Shown: positions 35,101 through 46,100 of the stretch, one piece after another | How positions within the stretch are numbered: position 1 is the first letter of the stretch | Layout: every line of letters starts with the position of its first letter | From: Bos javanicus | Taxonomy: Eukaryota > Chordata > Mammalia > Artiodactyla > Bovidae | NCBI RefSeq assembly: GCF_032452875.1 | Contig: NW_026894305.1 | Coordinates: 1 to 64,000 of the forward strand | DNA: 64,000 nucleotides | Reading direction: 5' to 3' | Position numbers and translations under genes: made by a program | Notes under the pieces: generated by a model | What the model was told of the DNA's origin: nothing | The model's database searches: none | Seen by the model: only the letters and a program-made list of their open reading frames with translations

Positions 35101-37722
35101 GGCAGCTGAGCAGGCATGAATCCTGCGGCCCAGCTGGCGATTATCAGGCAGCTGAGCAGGCATGAATCCTGCGGCCCAGCTGGCGATTATCAGGCAGCTG
35201 AGCAGGCATGAATCCTGCGGCCCAGCTGGCGATTATCAGGCAGCTGAGCAGGCATGAATCCCGCGGCCCAGCTGGCGATTATCAGGCAGCTGAGCAGGCA
35301 TGAATCCCGCGGCCCAGCTGGCGATTATCAGGCAGCTGAGCAGGCATGAATCCTGCGGCCCAGCTGGCGGTTATCAGGCAGCTGAGCAGGCATGAATCCT
35401 GCGGCCCAGCTGGCGATTATCAGGCAGCTGAGCAGGCATGAATCCTGCGGCCCAGCTGGCGATTATCAGGCAGCTGAGCAGGCGCTGATCCCGCACCTCA
35501 GCAGGCACTGATCACGTGCCTGTCATGCAGTGATCAGGTGACTGAGAGGCGCTGATCATGTGACTGCTCATGTGCTGATCAGGTAGCTCTCCTGCACGGA
35601 TCATGTGCCTCAGCAGGCAAGAATCAAGCAGCTGAGCAGGCATGAATCCCGCGGCCCAGCTGGCGATTATCAGGCAGCTGAGCAGGCATGAATCCTGCGG
35701 CCCAGCTGGCGATTATCAGGCAGCTGAGCAGGCATGAATCCCGCGGCCCAGCTGGCGATTATCAGGCAGCTGAGCAGGCATGAATCCTGCGGCCCAGCTG
35801 GCGATTATCAGGCAGCTGAGCAGGCATGAATCCTGCGGCCCAGCTGGCGATTATCAGGCAGCTGAGCAGGCATGAATCCTGCGGCCCAGCTGGCGATTAT
35901 CAGGCAGCTGAGCAGGCATGAATCCCGCGGCCCAGCTGGCGATTATCAGGCAGCTGAGCAGGCATGAATCCTGCGGCCCAGCTGGCGATTATCAGGCAGC
36001 TGAGCAGGCATGAATCCTGCGGCCCAGCTGGCGATTATCAGGCAGCTGAGCAGGCATGAATCCTGCGGCCCAGCTGGCGATTATCAGGCAGCTGAGCAGG
36101 CATGAATCCTGCGGCCCAGCTGGCGATTATCAGGCAGCTGAGCAGGCATGAATCCTGCGGCCCAGCTGGCGATTATCAGGCAGCTGAGCAGGCATGAATC
36201 CTGCGGCCCAGCTGGCGATTATCAGGCAGCTGAGCAGGCATGAATCCTGCGGCCCAGCTGGCGATTATCAGGCAGCTGAGCAGGCATGAATCCTGCGGCC
36301 CAGCTGGCGATTATCAGGCAGCTGAGCAGGCGCTGATCCCGCACCTCAGCAGGCACTGATCACGTGCCTGTCATGCAGTGATCAGGTGACTGAGAGGCGC
36401 TGATCATGTGACTGCTCATGTGCTGATCAGGTAGCTCTCCTGCACGGATCATGTGCCTCAGCAGGCAAGAATCAAGCAGCTGAGCAGGCATGAATCCTGC
36501 GGCCCAGCTGGCGATTATCAGGCAGCTGAGCAGGCATGAATCCTGCGGCCCAGCTGGCGATTATCAGGCAGCTGAGCAGGCATGAATCCTGCGGCCCAGC
36601 TGGCGATTATCAGGCAGCTGAGCAGGCATGAATCCCGCGGCCCAGCTGGCGATTATCAGGCAGCTGAGCAGGCATGAATCCCGCGGCCCAGCTGGCGATT
36701 ATCAGGCAGCTGAGCAGGCATGAATCCTGCGGCCCAGCTGGCGATTATCAGGCAGCTGAGCAGGCATGAATCCTGCGGCCCAGCTGGCGATTATCAGGCA
36801 GCTGAGCAGGCATGAATCCTGCGGCCCAGCTGGCGATTATCAGGCAGCTGAGCAGGCATGAATCCCGCGGCCCAGCTGGCGATTATCAGGCAGCTGAGCA
36901 GGCATGAATCCTGCGGCCCAGCTGGCGATTATCAGGCAGCTGAGCAGGCATGAATCCTGCGGCCCAGCTGGCGATTATCAGGCAGCTGAGCAGGCATGAA
37001 TCCTGCGGCCCAGCTGGCGATTATCAGGCAGCTGAGCAGGCGCTGATCCCGCACCTCAGCAGGCACTGATCACGTGCCTGTCATGCAGTGATCAGGTGAC
37101 TGAGAGGCGCTGATCATGTGACTGCTCATGTGCTGATCAGGTAGCTCTGCACGGATCATGTGCCCAGCAGGCAAGAATCAGGCAGCTGAGCAGGCATGAA
37201 TCCTGCGGCCCAGCTGGCGATTATCAGGCAGCTGAGCAGGCATGAATCCTGCGGCCCAGCTGGCGATTATCAGGCAGCTGAGCAGGCATGAATCCTGCGG
37301 CCCAGCTGGCGATTATCAGGCAGCTGAGCAGGCATGAATCCCGCGGCCCAGCTGGCGATTATCAGGCAGCTGAGCAGGCATGAATCCTGCGGCCCAGCTG
37401 GCGATTATCAGGCAGCTGAGCAGGCATGAATCCTGCGGCCCAGCTGGCGATTATCAGGCAGCTGAGCAGGCGCTGATCCCGCACCTCAGCAGGCACTGAT
37501 CACGTGCCTGTCATGCAGTGATCAGGTGACTGAGAGGCGCTGATCATGTGACTGCTCATGTGCTGATCAGGTAGCTCTCCTGCACGGATCATGTGCCCAG
37601 CAGGCAAGAATCAAGCAGCTGAGCAGGCATGAATCCTGCGGCCCAGCTGGCGATTATCAGGCAGCTGAGCAGGCATGAATCCCGCGGCCCAGCTGGCGAT
37701 TATCAGGCAGCTGAGCAGGCAT

Positions 37723-37768
37723 GAATCCTGCGGCCCAGCTGGCGATTATCAGGCAGCTGAGCAGGCAT
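37723..37768 (+). repeat. canonical 46-bp dimer (B + A monomers), type copy
   Basis: This copy begins a run of 19 apparently identical units (37,723-38,595). Monomer B occupies bases 1-23, starting GAATCCTGCGG and ending CAGCTGGCGA. Monomer A occupies bases 24-46, starting TTATCAGGCAG and ending GAGCAGGCAT. A and B agree at 13 of 23 positions: ATC at 3-5, GC at 8-9, GC at 11-12, AGC at 15-17 and GGC at 19-21. The dimer is 61% G+C with two CpGs (TGCGGC and GGCGAT). It carries two CAGCTG palindromes, one in A and one in B, alternately 28 and 18 bp apart. Commonest variants are CGGTTATC for CGATTATC, and CCCGCGGCC for CCTGCGGCC, which adds a third CpG. Confidence 0.95.
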
Positions 37769-38595
37769 GAATCCTGCGGCCCAGCTGGCGATTATCAGGC
37801 AGCTGAGCAGGCATGAATCCTGCGGCCCAGCTGGCGATTATCAGGCAGCTGAGCAGGCATGAATCCTGCGGCCCAGCTGGCGATTATCAGGCAGCTGAGC
37901 AGGCATGAATCCTGCGGCCCAGCTGGCGATTATCAGGCAGCTGAGCAGGCATGAATCCTGCGGCCCAGCTGGCGATTATCAGGCAGCTGAGCAGGCATGA
38001 ATCCTGCGGCCCAGCTGGCGATTATCAGGCAGCTGAGCAGGCATGAATCCTGCGGCCCAGCTGGCGATTATCAGGCAGCTGAGCAGGCATGAATCCTGCG
38101 GCCCAGCTGGCGATTATCAGGCAGCTGAGCAGGCATGAATCCTGCGGCCCAGCTGGCGATTATCAGGCAGCTGAGCAGGCATGAATCCTGCGGCCCAGCT
38201 GGCGATTATCAGGCAGCTGAGCAGGCATGAATCCTGCGGCCCAGCTGGCGATTATCAGGCAGCTGAGCAGGCATGAATCCTGCGGCCCAGCTGGCGATTA
38301 TCAGGCAGCTGAGCAGGCATGAATCCTGCGGCCCAGCTGGCGATTATCAGGCAGCTGAGCAGGCATGAATCCTGCGGCCCAGCTGGCGATTATCAGGCAG
38401 CTGAGCAGGCATGAATCCTGCGGCCCAGCTGGCGATTATCAGGCAGCTGAGCAGGCATGAATCCTGCGGCCCAGCTGGCGATTATCAGGCAGCTGAGCAG
38501 GCATGAATCCTGCGGCCCAGCTGGCGATTATCAGGCAGCTGAGCAGGCATGAATCCTGCGGCCCAGCTGGCGATTATCAGGCAGCTGAGCAGGCA
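37723..38595 (+). repeat. run of 19 apparently identical 46-bp dimers
   Basis: After one CCCGCGG variant at 37,677-37,722 every unit up to the spacer at 38,596 reads as the consensus at exact 46-bp spacing; the last lacks one base at the spacer junction. This is the longest error-free stretch I can see, and it lies in the extra-long 1,122-bp interval of the gamma super-repeat. Confidence 0.85.
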
Positions 38596-41500
38596 TGATC
38601 CCGCACCTCAGCAGGCACTGATCACGTGCCTGTCATGCAGTGATCAGGTGACTGAGAGGCGCTGATCATGTGACTGCTCATGTGCTGATCAGGAGCTCCT
38701 GCACGGATCATGTGCCTCAGCAGGCAAGAATCAGCAGCTGAGCAGGCATGAATCCTGCGGCCCAGCTGGCGATTATCAGGCAGCTGAGCAGGCATGAATC
38801 CTGCGGCCCAGCTGGCGATTATCAGGCAGCTGAGCAGGCATGAATCCTGCGGCCCAGCTGGCGATTATCAGGCAGCTGAGCAGGCATGAATCCTGCGGCC
38901 CAGCTGGCGATTATCAGGCAGCTGAGCAGGCATGAATCCTGCGGCCCAGCTGGCGATTATCAGGCAGCTGAGCAGGCATGAATCCTGCGGCCCAGCTGGC
39001 GATTATCAGGCAGCTGAGCAGGCATGAATCCCGCGGCCCAGCTGGCGATTATCAGGCAGCTGAGCAGGCATGAATCCTGCGGCCCAGCTGGCGATTATCA
39101 GGCAGCTGAGCAGGCATGAATCCTGCGGCCCAGCTGGCGATTATCAGGCAGCTGAGCAGGCATGAATCTGCGGCCCAGCTGGCGATTATCAGGCAGCTGA
39201 GCAGGCATGAATCCTGCGGCCCAGCTGGCGATTATCAGGCAGCTGAGCAGGCATGAATCCCGCGGCCCAGCTGGCGATTATCAGGCAGCTGAGCAGGCAT
39301 GAATCCTGCGGCCCAGCTGGCGATTATCAGGCAGCTGAGCAGGCATGAATCCTGCGGCCCAGCTGGCGATTATCAGGCAGCTGAGCAGGCATGAATCCTG
39401 CGGCCCAGCTGGCGATTATCAGGCAGCTGAGCAGGCGCTGATCCCGCACCTCAGCAGGCACTGATCACGTGCCTGTCATGCAGTGATCAGGTGACTGAGA
39501 GGCGCTGATCATGTGACTGCTCATGTGCTGATCAGGTAGCTCTCCTGCACGGATCATGTGCCTCAGCAGGCAAGAATCAAGCAGCTGAGCAGGCATGAAT
39601 CCTGCGGCCCAGCTGGCGATTATCAGGCAGCTGAGCAGGCATGAATCCTGCGGCCCAGCTGGCGATTATCAGGCAGCTGAGCAGGCATGAATCCTGCGGC
39701 CCAGCTGGCGATTATCAGGCAGCTGAGCAGGCATGAATCCTGCGGCCCAGCTGGCGATTATCAGGCAGCTGAGCAGGCATGAATCCCGCGGCCCAGCTGG
39801 CGATTATCAGGCAGCTGAGCAGGCATGAATCCTGCGGCCCAGCTGGCGATTATCAGGCAGCTGAGCAGGCATGAATCCCGCGGCCCAGCTGGCGATTATC
39901 AGGCAGCTGAGCAGGCATGAATCCTGCGGCCCAGCTGGCGATTATCAGGCAGCTGAGCAGGCATGAATCCTGCGGCCCAGCTGGCGATTATCAGGCAGCT
40001 GAGCAGGCATGAATCCTGCGGCCCAGCTGGCGATTATCAGGCAGCTGAGCAGGCATGAATCCTGCGGCCCAGCTGGCGATTATCAGGCAGCTGAGCAGGC
40101 GCTGATCCCGCACCTCAGCAGGCACTGATCACGTGCCTGTCATGCAGTGATCAGTGACTGAGAGGCGCTGATCATGTGACTGCTCATGTGCTGATCAGGT
40201 AGCTCTCCTGCACGGATCATGTGCCTCAGCAGGCAAGAATCAAGCAGCTGAGCAGGCATGAATCCTGCGGCCCAGCTGGCGATTATCAGGCAGCTGAGCA
40301 GGCATGAATCCTGCGGCCCAGCTGGCGATTATCAGGCAGCTGAGCAGGCATGAATCCTGCGGCCCAGCTGGCGATTATCAGGCAGCTGAGCAGGCATGAA
40401 TCCTGCGGCCCAGCTGGCGATTATCAGGCAGCTGAGCAGGCATGAATCCTGCGGCCCAGCTGGCGATTATCAGGCAGCTGAGCAGGCATGAATCCTGCGG
40501 CCCAGCTGGCGATTATCAGGCAGCTGAGCAGGCATGAATCCTGCGGCCCAGCTGGCGATTATCAGGCAGCTGAGCAGGCATGAATCCTGCGGCCCAGCTG
40601 GCATTATCAGGCAGCTGAGCAGGCATGAATCCTGCGGCCCAGCTGGCGATTATCAGGCAGCTGAGCAGGCATGAATCCTGCGGCCCAGCTGGCGATTATC
40701 AGGCAGCTGAGCAGGCATGAATCCTGCGGCCCAGCTGGCGATTATCAGGCAGCTGAGCAGGCATGAATCCTGCGGCCCAGCTGGCGGATTATCAGGCAGC
40801 TGAGCAGGCATGAATCCTGCGGCCCAGCTGGCGATTATCAGGCAGCTGAGCAGGCATGAATCCTGCGGCCCAGCTGGCGATTATCAGGCAGCTGAGCAGG
40901 CATGAATCCCGCGGCCCAGCTGGCGATTATCAGGCAGCTGAGCAGGCATGAATCCTGCGGCCCAGCTGGCGATTATCAGGCAGCTGAGCAGGCATGAATC
41001 CTGCGGCCCAGCTGGCGATTATCAGGCAGCTGAGCAGGCATGAATCCTGCGGCCCAGCTGGCGATTATCAGGCAGCTGAGCAGGCATGAATCCTGCGGCC
41101 CAGCTGGCGATTATCAGGCAGCTGAGCAGGCATGAATCCTGCGGCCCAGCTGGCGATTATCAGGCAGCTGAGCAGGCGCTGATCCCGCACCCAGCAGGCA
41201 CTGATCACGTGCCTGTCATGCAGTGATCAGGTGACTGAGAGGCGCTGATCATGGACTGCTCATGTGCTGATCAGGTAGCTCTCCTGCACGGATCATGTGC
41301 CCCAGCAGGCAAGAATCAGCAGCTGAGCAGGCATGAATCCTGCGGCCCAGCTGGCGATTATCAGGCAGCTGAGCAGGCATGAATCCTGCGGCCCAGCTGG
41401 CGATTATCAGGCAGCTGAGCAGGCATGAATCCTGCGGCCCAGCTGGCGATTATCAGGCAGCTGAGCAGGCATGAATCCTGCGGCCCAGCTGGCGATTATC

Positions 41501-42508
41501 AGGCAGCTGAGCAGGCATGAATCCTGCGGCCCAGCTGGCGTTATCAGGCAGCTGAGCAGGCATGAATCCTGCGGCGGTTATCAGGCAGCTGAGCAGGCAT
41601 GAATCCTGCGGCCCAGCTGGCATCAGGCAGCTGAGCAGGCATGAATCCTGCGGCCCAGCTGGCGATTATCAGGCAGCTGAGCAGGCATGAATCCTGCGGC
41701 CCAGCTGGCGATTATCAGGCAGCTGAGCAGGCATGAATCCTGCGGCCCAGCTGGCGATTATCAGGCAGCTGAGCAGGCATGAATCCTGCGGCCCAGCTGG
41801 CGATTATCAGGCAGCTGAGCAGGCATGAATCCTGCGGCCCAGCTGGCGATTATCAGGCAGCTGAGCAGGCATGAATCCTGCGGCCCAGCTGGCGATTATC
41901 AGGCAGCTGAGCAGGCATGAATCCTGCGGCCCAGCTGGCGATTATCAGGCAGCTGAGCAGGCATGAATCCTGCGGCCCAGCTGGCGATTATCAGGCAGCT
42001 GAGCAGGCATGAATCCTGCGGCCCAGCTGGCGATTATCAGGCAGCTGAGCAGGCGCTGATCCCGCACCTCAGCAGGCACTGATCACGTGCCTGTCATGCA
42101 GTGATCAGGTGACTGAGAGGCGCTGATCATGTGACTGCTCATGTGCTGATCAGGTAGCTCTCCTGCACGGATCATGTGCCCAGCAGGCAAGAATCAAGCA
42201 GCTGAGCAGGCATGAATCCTGCGGCCCAGCTGGCGATTATCAGGCAGCTGAGCAGGCATGAATCCTGCGGCCCAGCTGGCGATTATCAGGCAGCTGAGCA
42301 GGCATGAATCCCGCGGCCCAGCTGGCGATTATCAGGCAGCTGAGCAGGCATGAATCCTGCGGCCCAGCTGGCGATTATCAGGCAGCTGAGCAGGCATGAA
42401 TCCCGCGGCCCAGCTGGCGATTATCAGGCAGCTGAGCAGGCATGAATCCTGCGGCCCAGCTGGCGATTATCAGGCAGCTGAGCAGGCATGAATCCTGCAG
42501 GCCCAGCT

Positions 42509-42570
42509 GCTGCGGATCATCAGGCACTGGCTGAGCATGGCTGATCAATCTCTGCAGGATCCCAGCAGGC
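42509..42570 (+). repeat. degenerate spacer remnant, about 62 bp
   Basis: After CCTGCAGGCCCAGCTG the sequence reads CTGCGGATCATCAGGCACTG, then CTGAGCATGGCTGATCAATC, then TCTGCAGGATCCCAGCAGGC. GATCA and CAGCAGGC are recognisable but monomer order is lost. It stands where a spacer would be expected and is the first of two wrecked blocks 0.6 kb apart. Confidence 0.75.
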
Positions 42571-43094
42571 GAATCAGGCAGCTGAGCAGGCATGAATCCT
42601 GCGGCCCAGCTGGCGATTATCAGGCAGCTGAGCAGGCATGAATCCTGCGGCCCAGCTGGCGATTATCAGGCAGCTGAGCAGGCATGAATCCTGCGGCCCA
42701 GCTGGCGATTATCAGGCAGCTGAGCAGGCATGAATCCTGCGGCCCAGCTGGCATTATCAGGCAGCTGAGCAGGCATGAATCCTGCGGCCCAGCTGGCGAT
42801 TATCAGGCAGCTGAGCAGGCATGAATCCTGCGGCCCAGCTGGCGATTATCAGGCAGCTGAGCAGGCATGAATCCTGCGGCCCAGCTGGCGATTATCAGGC
42901 AGCTGAGCAGGCATGAATCCTGCGGCCCAGCTGGCGTTATCAGGCAGCTGAGCAGGCATGAATCCTGCGGCCCAGCTGGCGATTATCAGGCAGCTGAGCA
43001 GGCATGAATCCTGCGGCCCAGCTGGCGATTATCAGGCAGCTGAGCAGGCATGAATCCTGCGGCCCAGCTGGCGATTATCAGGCAGCTGAGCAGG

Positions 43095-43165
43095 CTGATC
43101 CGCCCAGCAGGGATCAGTGCCTCATGCAGCAGGAATGAAGCCTGCTGAGCTGGGCATCAAGCTCC
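43095..43165 (+). repeat. degenerate spacer remnant, about 70 bp
   Basis: The sequence starts CTGATCCGCCCAGCAGGGATC, clearly S1 running into a GATC-bearing monomer. It continues CAGTGCCTCATGCAGCAGG and AATGAAGCCTGCTGAGCTGG, and ends GCATCAAGCTCCTGCGGCC where the dimers resume. Pieces of S1, S2 and S6 can be recognised; S3-S5 are missing. Confidence 0.75.
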
Positions 43166-46100
43166 TGCGGCCCAGCTGGCGATTATCAGGCAGCTGAGCA
43201 GGCATGAATCCTGCGGCCCAGCTGGCGATTATCAGGCAGTTGAGCAGGCATGAATCCTGCGGCCCAGCTGGACATCAGGCAGCTGAGCAGGCATGAATCC
43301 TGCGGCCCAGCTGGCGATTATCAGGCAGCTGAGCAGGCATGAATCCTGCGGCCCAGCTGACGATTATCAGGCCGTTGAGCAGGCATGAATCCTGCGACCC
43401 AGCTGGCGATTATCAGGCAGCTGAGTAGGCATGAATCCTGCGGCCCAGCTGGCGATTATCAGGCAGCTGAGCAGGCATGAATCCTGCGGCCCAGCTGGCG
43501 ATTATCAGGCAGCTGAGCAGGCATGAATCCCGTGCCCAGCTGGCGATTATCAGGCAGCTGAGCAGGCATGAATCCTGCGGCCCAGCTGGCGATTATCAGG
43601 CAGCTGAGCAGGCATGAATCCTGCGGCCCAGCTGGCGATTATCAGGCAGCTGAGCAGGCATGAATCCTGCGGCCTAGCTGGCGATTATCAGGCAGCTGAG
43701 CAGGCATGAATCCTGCGGCCCAGCTGGCGATTATCAGGCAGCTGAGCAGGCATGAATCCTGCGGCCCAGCTGATTATCAGGCAGCTGAGCAGGCATGAAT
43801 CCTGCGGCCCAGCTGGCGATTATCAGGCAGCTGAGCAGGCATGAATCCTGCGGCCCAGCTGGCGATTATCAGGCAGCTGAGCAGGCATGAATCCTGCGGC
43901 CCAGCTGGCGATTATCAGGCAGCTGAGCAGGCGCTGATCCCGCACCAGCAGGCACTGATCACGTGCCTGTCATGCAGTGATCAGGTGACTGAGAGGCGCT
44001 GATCATGTGACTGCTCATGTGCTGATCAGGTAGCTCTCCTGCACGGATCATGTGCCTCAGCAGGTAAGAATCAAGCAGCTGAGCAGGCATGAATCCTGCG
44101 GCTCAGCTGGAGATTATCAGGCAGCTGAGCAGGCATGAATCCTGCGGCCCAGCTGGCGATTATCAGGCAGCTGAGCAGGCATGAATCCTGCGGCCCAGCT
44201 GGCGATTATCAGGCAGCTGAGCAGGCATGAATCCCGCGGCCCAGCTGGCGATTATCAGGCAGCTGAGCAGGCATGAATCCTGCGGCCCAGCTGGCGATCA
44301 GGCAGCTGAGCAGGCATGAATCCTGCGGCCCAGCTGGCGATTATCAGGCAGCTGAGCAGGCATGAATCCCGCGGCCCAGCTGGCGATTATCAGGCAGCTG
44401 AGCAGGCATGAATCCTGCGGCCCAGCTGGCGATTATCAGGCAGCTGAGCAGGCATGAATCCTGCGGCCCAGCTGGCGATTATCAGGCAGCTGAGCAGGCA
44501 TGAATCCTGCGGCCCAGCTGGCGATTATCAGGCAGCTGAGCAGGCATGAATCCTGCGGCCCTGCTGACGATTATCAGGCAGCTGAGCAGGCATGAATCCT
44601 ACGGCCCAGCTGGCGATTATCAGGCCGCTGAGCAGGCATGAATCCTGCGGCCCAGCTGGCGATCATCAGGCAGCTGAGCAGGCATGAATCCTGCGGCCCA
44701 GCTGGCGATTATCAGGCAGCTGAGCAGGCATGAATCCTGCGGCCCAGCTGGCGATTATCAGGCAGCTGAGCAGGCATGAATCCTGCGGCCCAGCTGGCGA
44801 TTATCAGGCAGCTGAGCAGGCATGAATCCTGCTGCCCAGCTGGCGATTATCAGGCAGCTGAGCAGGCATGAATCCCGGCCCAGCTGGCGGTTATCAGGCA
44901 GCTGAGCAGGCATGAATCCTGCGGCCCAGCTGGCGATTATCAGGCAGCTGAGCAGGCATGAATCCTGCGGCCCAGCTGGCGATTATCAGGCAGCTGAGCA
45001 GGCGCTGATCCCGCACCCAGCAGGCACTGATCACGTGCCTGTCATGCAGTGATCAGGTGACTGAGAGGCCTGATCATGTGACTGCTCATGTGCTGATCAG
45101 GCAGCTCTCCTGCACGGATCATGTGCCTCAGCAGGCGAGAATCAGGCAGCTGAGCAGGCATGAATCCTGCGGCCCAGCTGGCGATTATCAGGCAGCTGAG
45201 CAGGCAAATCCTGCGGCCCAGCTGGCGATTATCAGGCAGCTGAGCAGGCATGAATCCTGCGGCCCAGCTGGCGATTATCAGGCAGCTGAGCAGGCGCTGA
45301 TCCCGCACATCAGCAGGCACTGATCACGGCTCATGGCAGTGATCAGGTGACTGAGAGGCCTGATCTGTGACTGCTCATGTGCTGATCAGGTGCTGAGCTG
45401 CATGGATCATGTGCCCCAGCAGGCAAGAATCAGGCAGCTGAGCAGGCATGAATCCTGCGGCCCAGCTGGCGATTATCAGGCAGCTGAGCAGGCATGAATC
45501 CTGCGGCCCAGCTGGCGATTATCAGGCAGCTGAGCAGGCATGAATCCTGCGGCCCAGCTGGCTATTATCAGGCAGCTGAGCAGGCATGAATCCCGGCCCA
45601 GCTGGCGGTCATCAGGCAGCTGAGCAGGCATGAATCCCTGCCCAGCACGGTTATCAGGCAGCTGAGCAGGCATGATCAGGCAGCTGAGCAGGCATGAATC
45701 CTGCGGCCCAGCTGGCGTTATCAGGCAGCTGAGCAGGCATGAACCCTGCGGCCCAGCTGGCGATTATCAGGCAGCTGAGCAGGCATGAATCCTGCGGCCC
45801 AGCTGGCGATTATCAGGCAGCTGAGCAGGCATGAATCCTGCGGCCCAGCTGGCGATTATCAGGCAGGTGAGCAGGCGCTGATCCCGCACCTCAGCAGGCA
45901 CTGATCACGTGCCTGTCATGCAGTGATCAGGTGACTGAGAGTCGCTGATCATGTGACTGCTCATGTGCTGATCAGGTAGCTCTCCTGCACGGATCATGTG
46001 CCTCAGCAGGCAAGAATCAAGCAGCTGAGCAGGCATGAATCCTGCGGCCCAGCTGGCGATTATCAGGCAGCTGAGCAGGCATGAATCCTGCGGCCCAGCT

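Larger units (their letters stand above)
33709..42190 (+). repeat. homogeneous core with super-repeat gamma (about 2.62 kb)
   Basis: Spacers lie at 33,709-33,836, 34,408-34,542, 35,486-35,620, 36,334-36,468, 37,044-37,174, 37,474-37,607, 38,596-38,727, 39,439-39,573, 40,103-40,236, 41,180-41,312 and 42,057-42,190. Intervals are 699, 1,078, 848, then 710, 430, 1,122, 843, then 664, 1,077, 877 bp. Three copies total 2,625, 3,105 and 2,618 bp; the middle one holds an extra 430-bp interval. Outside spacers, between 33.9 and 41.5 kb, I see only three length variants of the dimer, near 39,167, 40,601 and 40,785. CGGTT is absent from about 35.4 kb to 44.9 kb, apart from a truncated unit near 41,570. 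Confidence 0.85.

Noticed and set aside
37723..37768. Hairpin as a rho-independent terminator or structured RNA gene
   Set aside because: No T-tract follows the dyad, and the same dyad occurs in every dimer. It is a property of the satellite unit.
42509..43165. Transposon insertion or unique sequence at the degenerate patches
   Set aside because: All recognisable pieces (GATCA, CAGCAGGC, CCTGCGGCC) come from the satellite monomers. No target-site duplication or foreign sequence is present.
45042..45323. Overlapping open frames on both strands (92 and 88 codons)
   Set aside because: Both arise from two spacers lying 292 bp apart with small length changes. Translations are repeat-derived and match no protein family I know.
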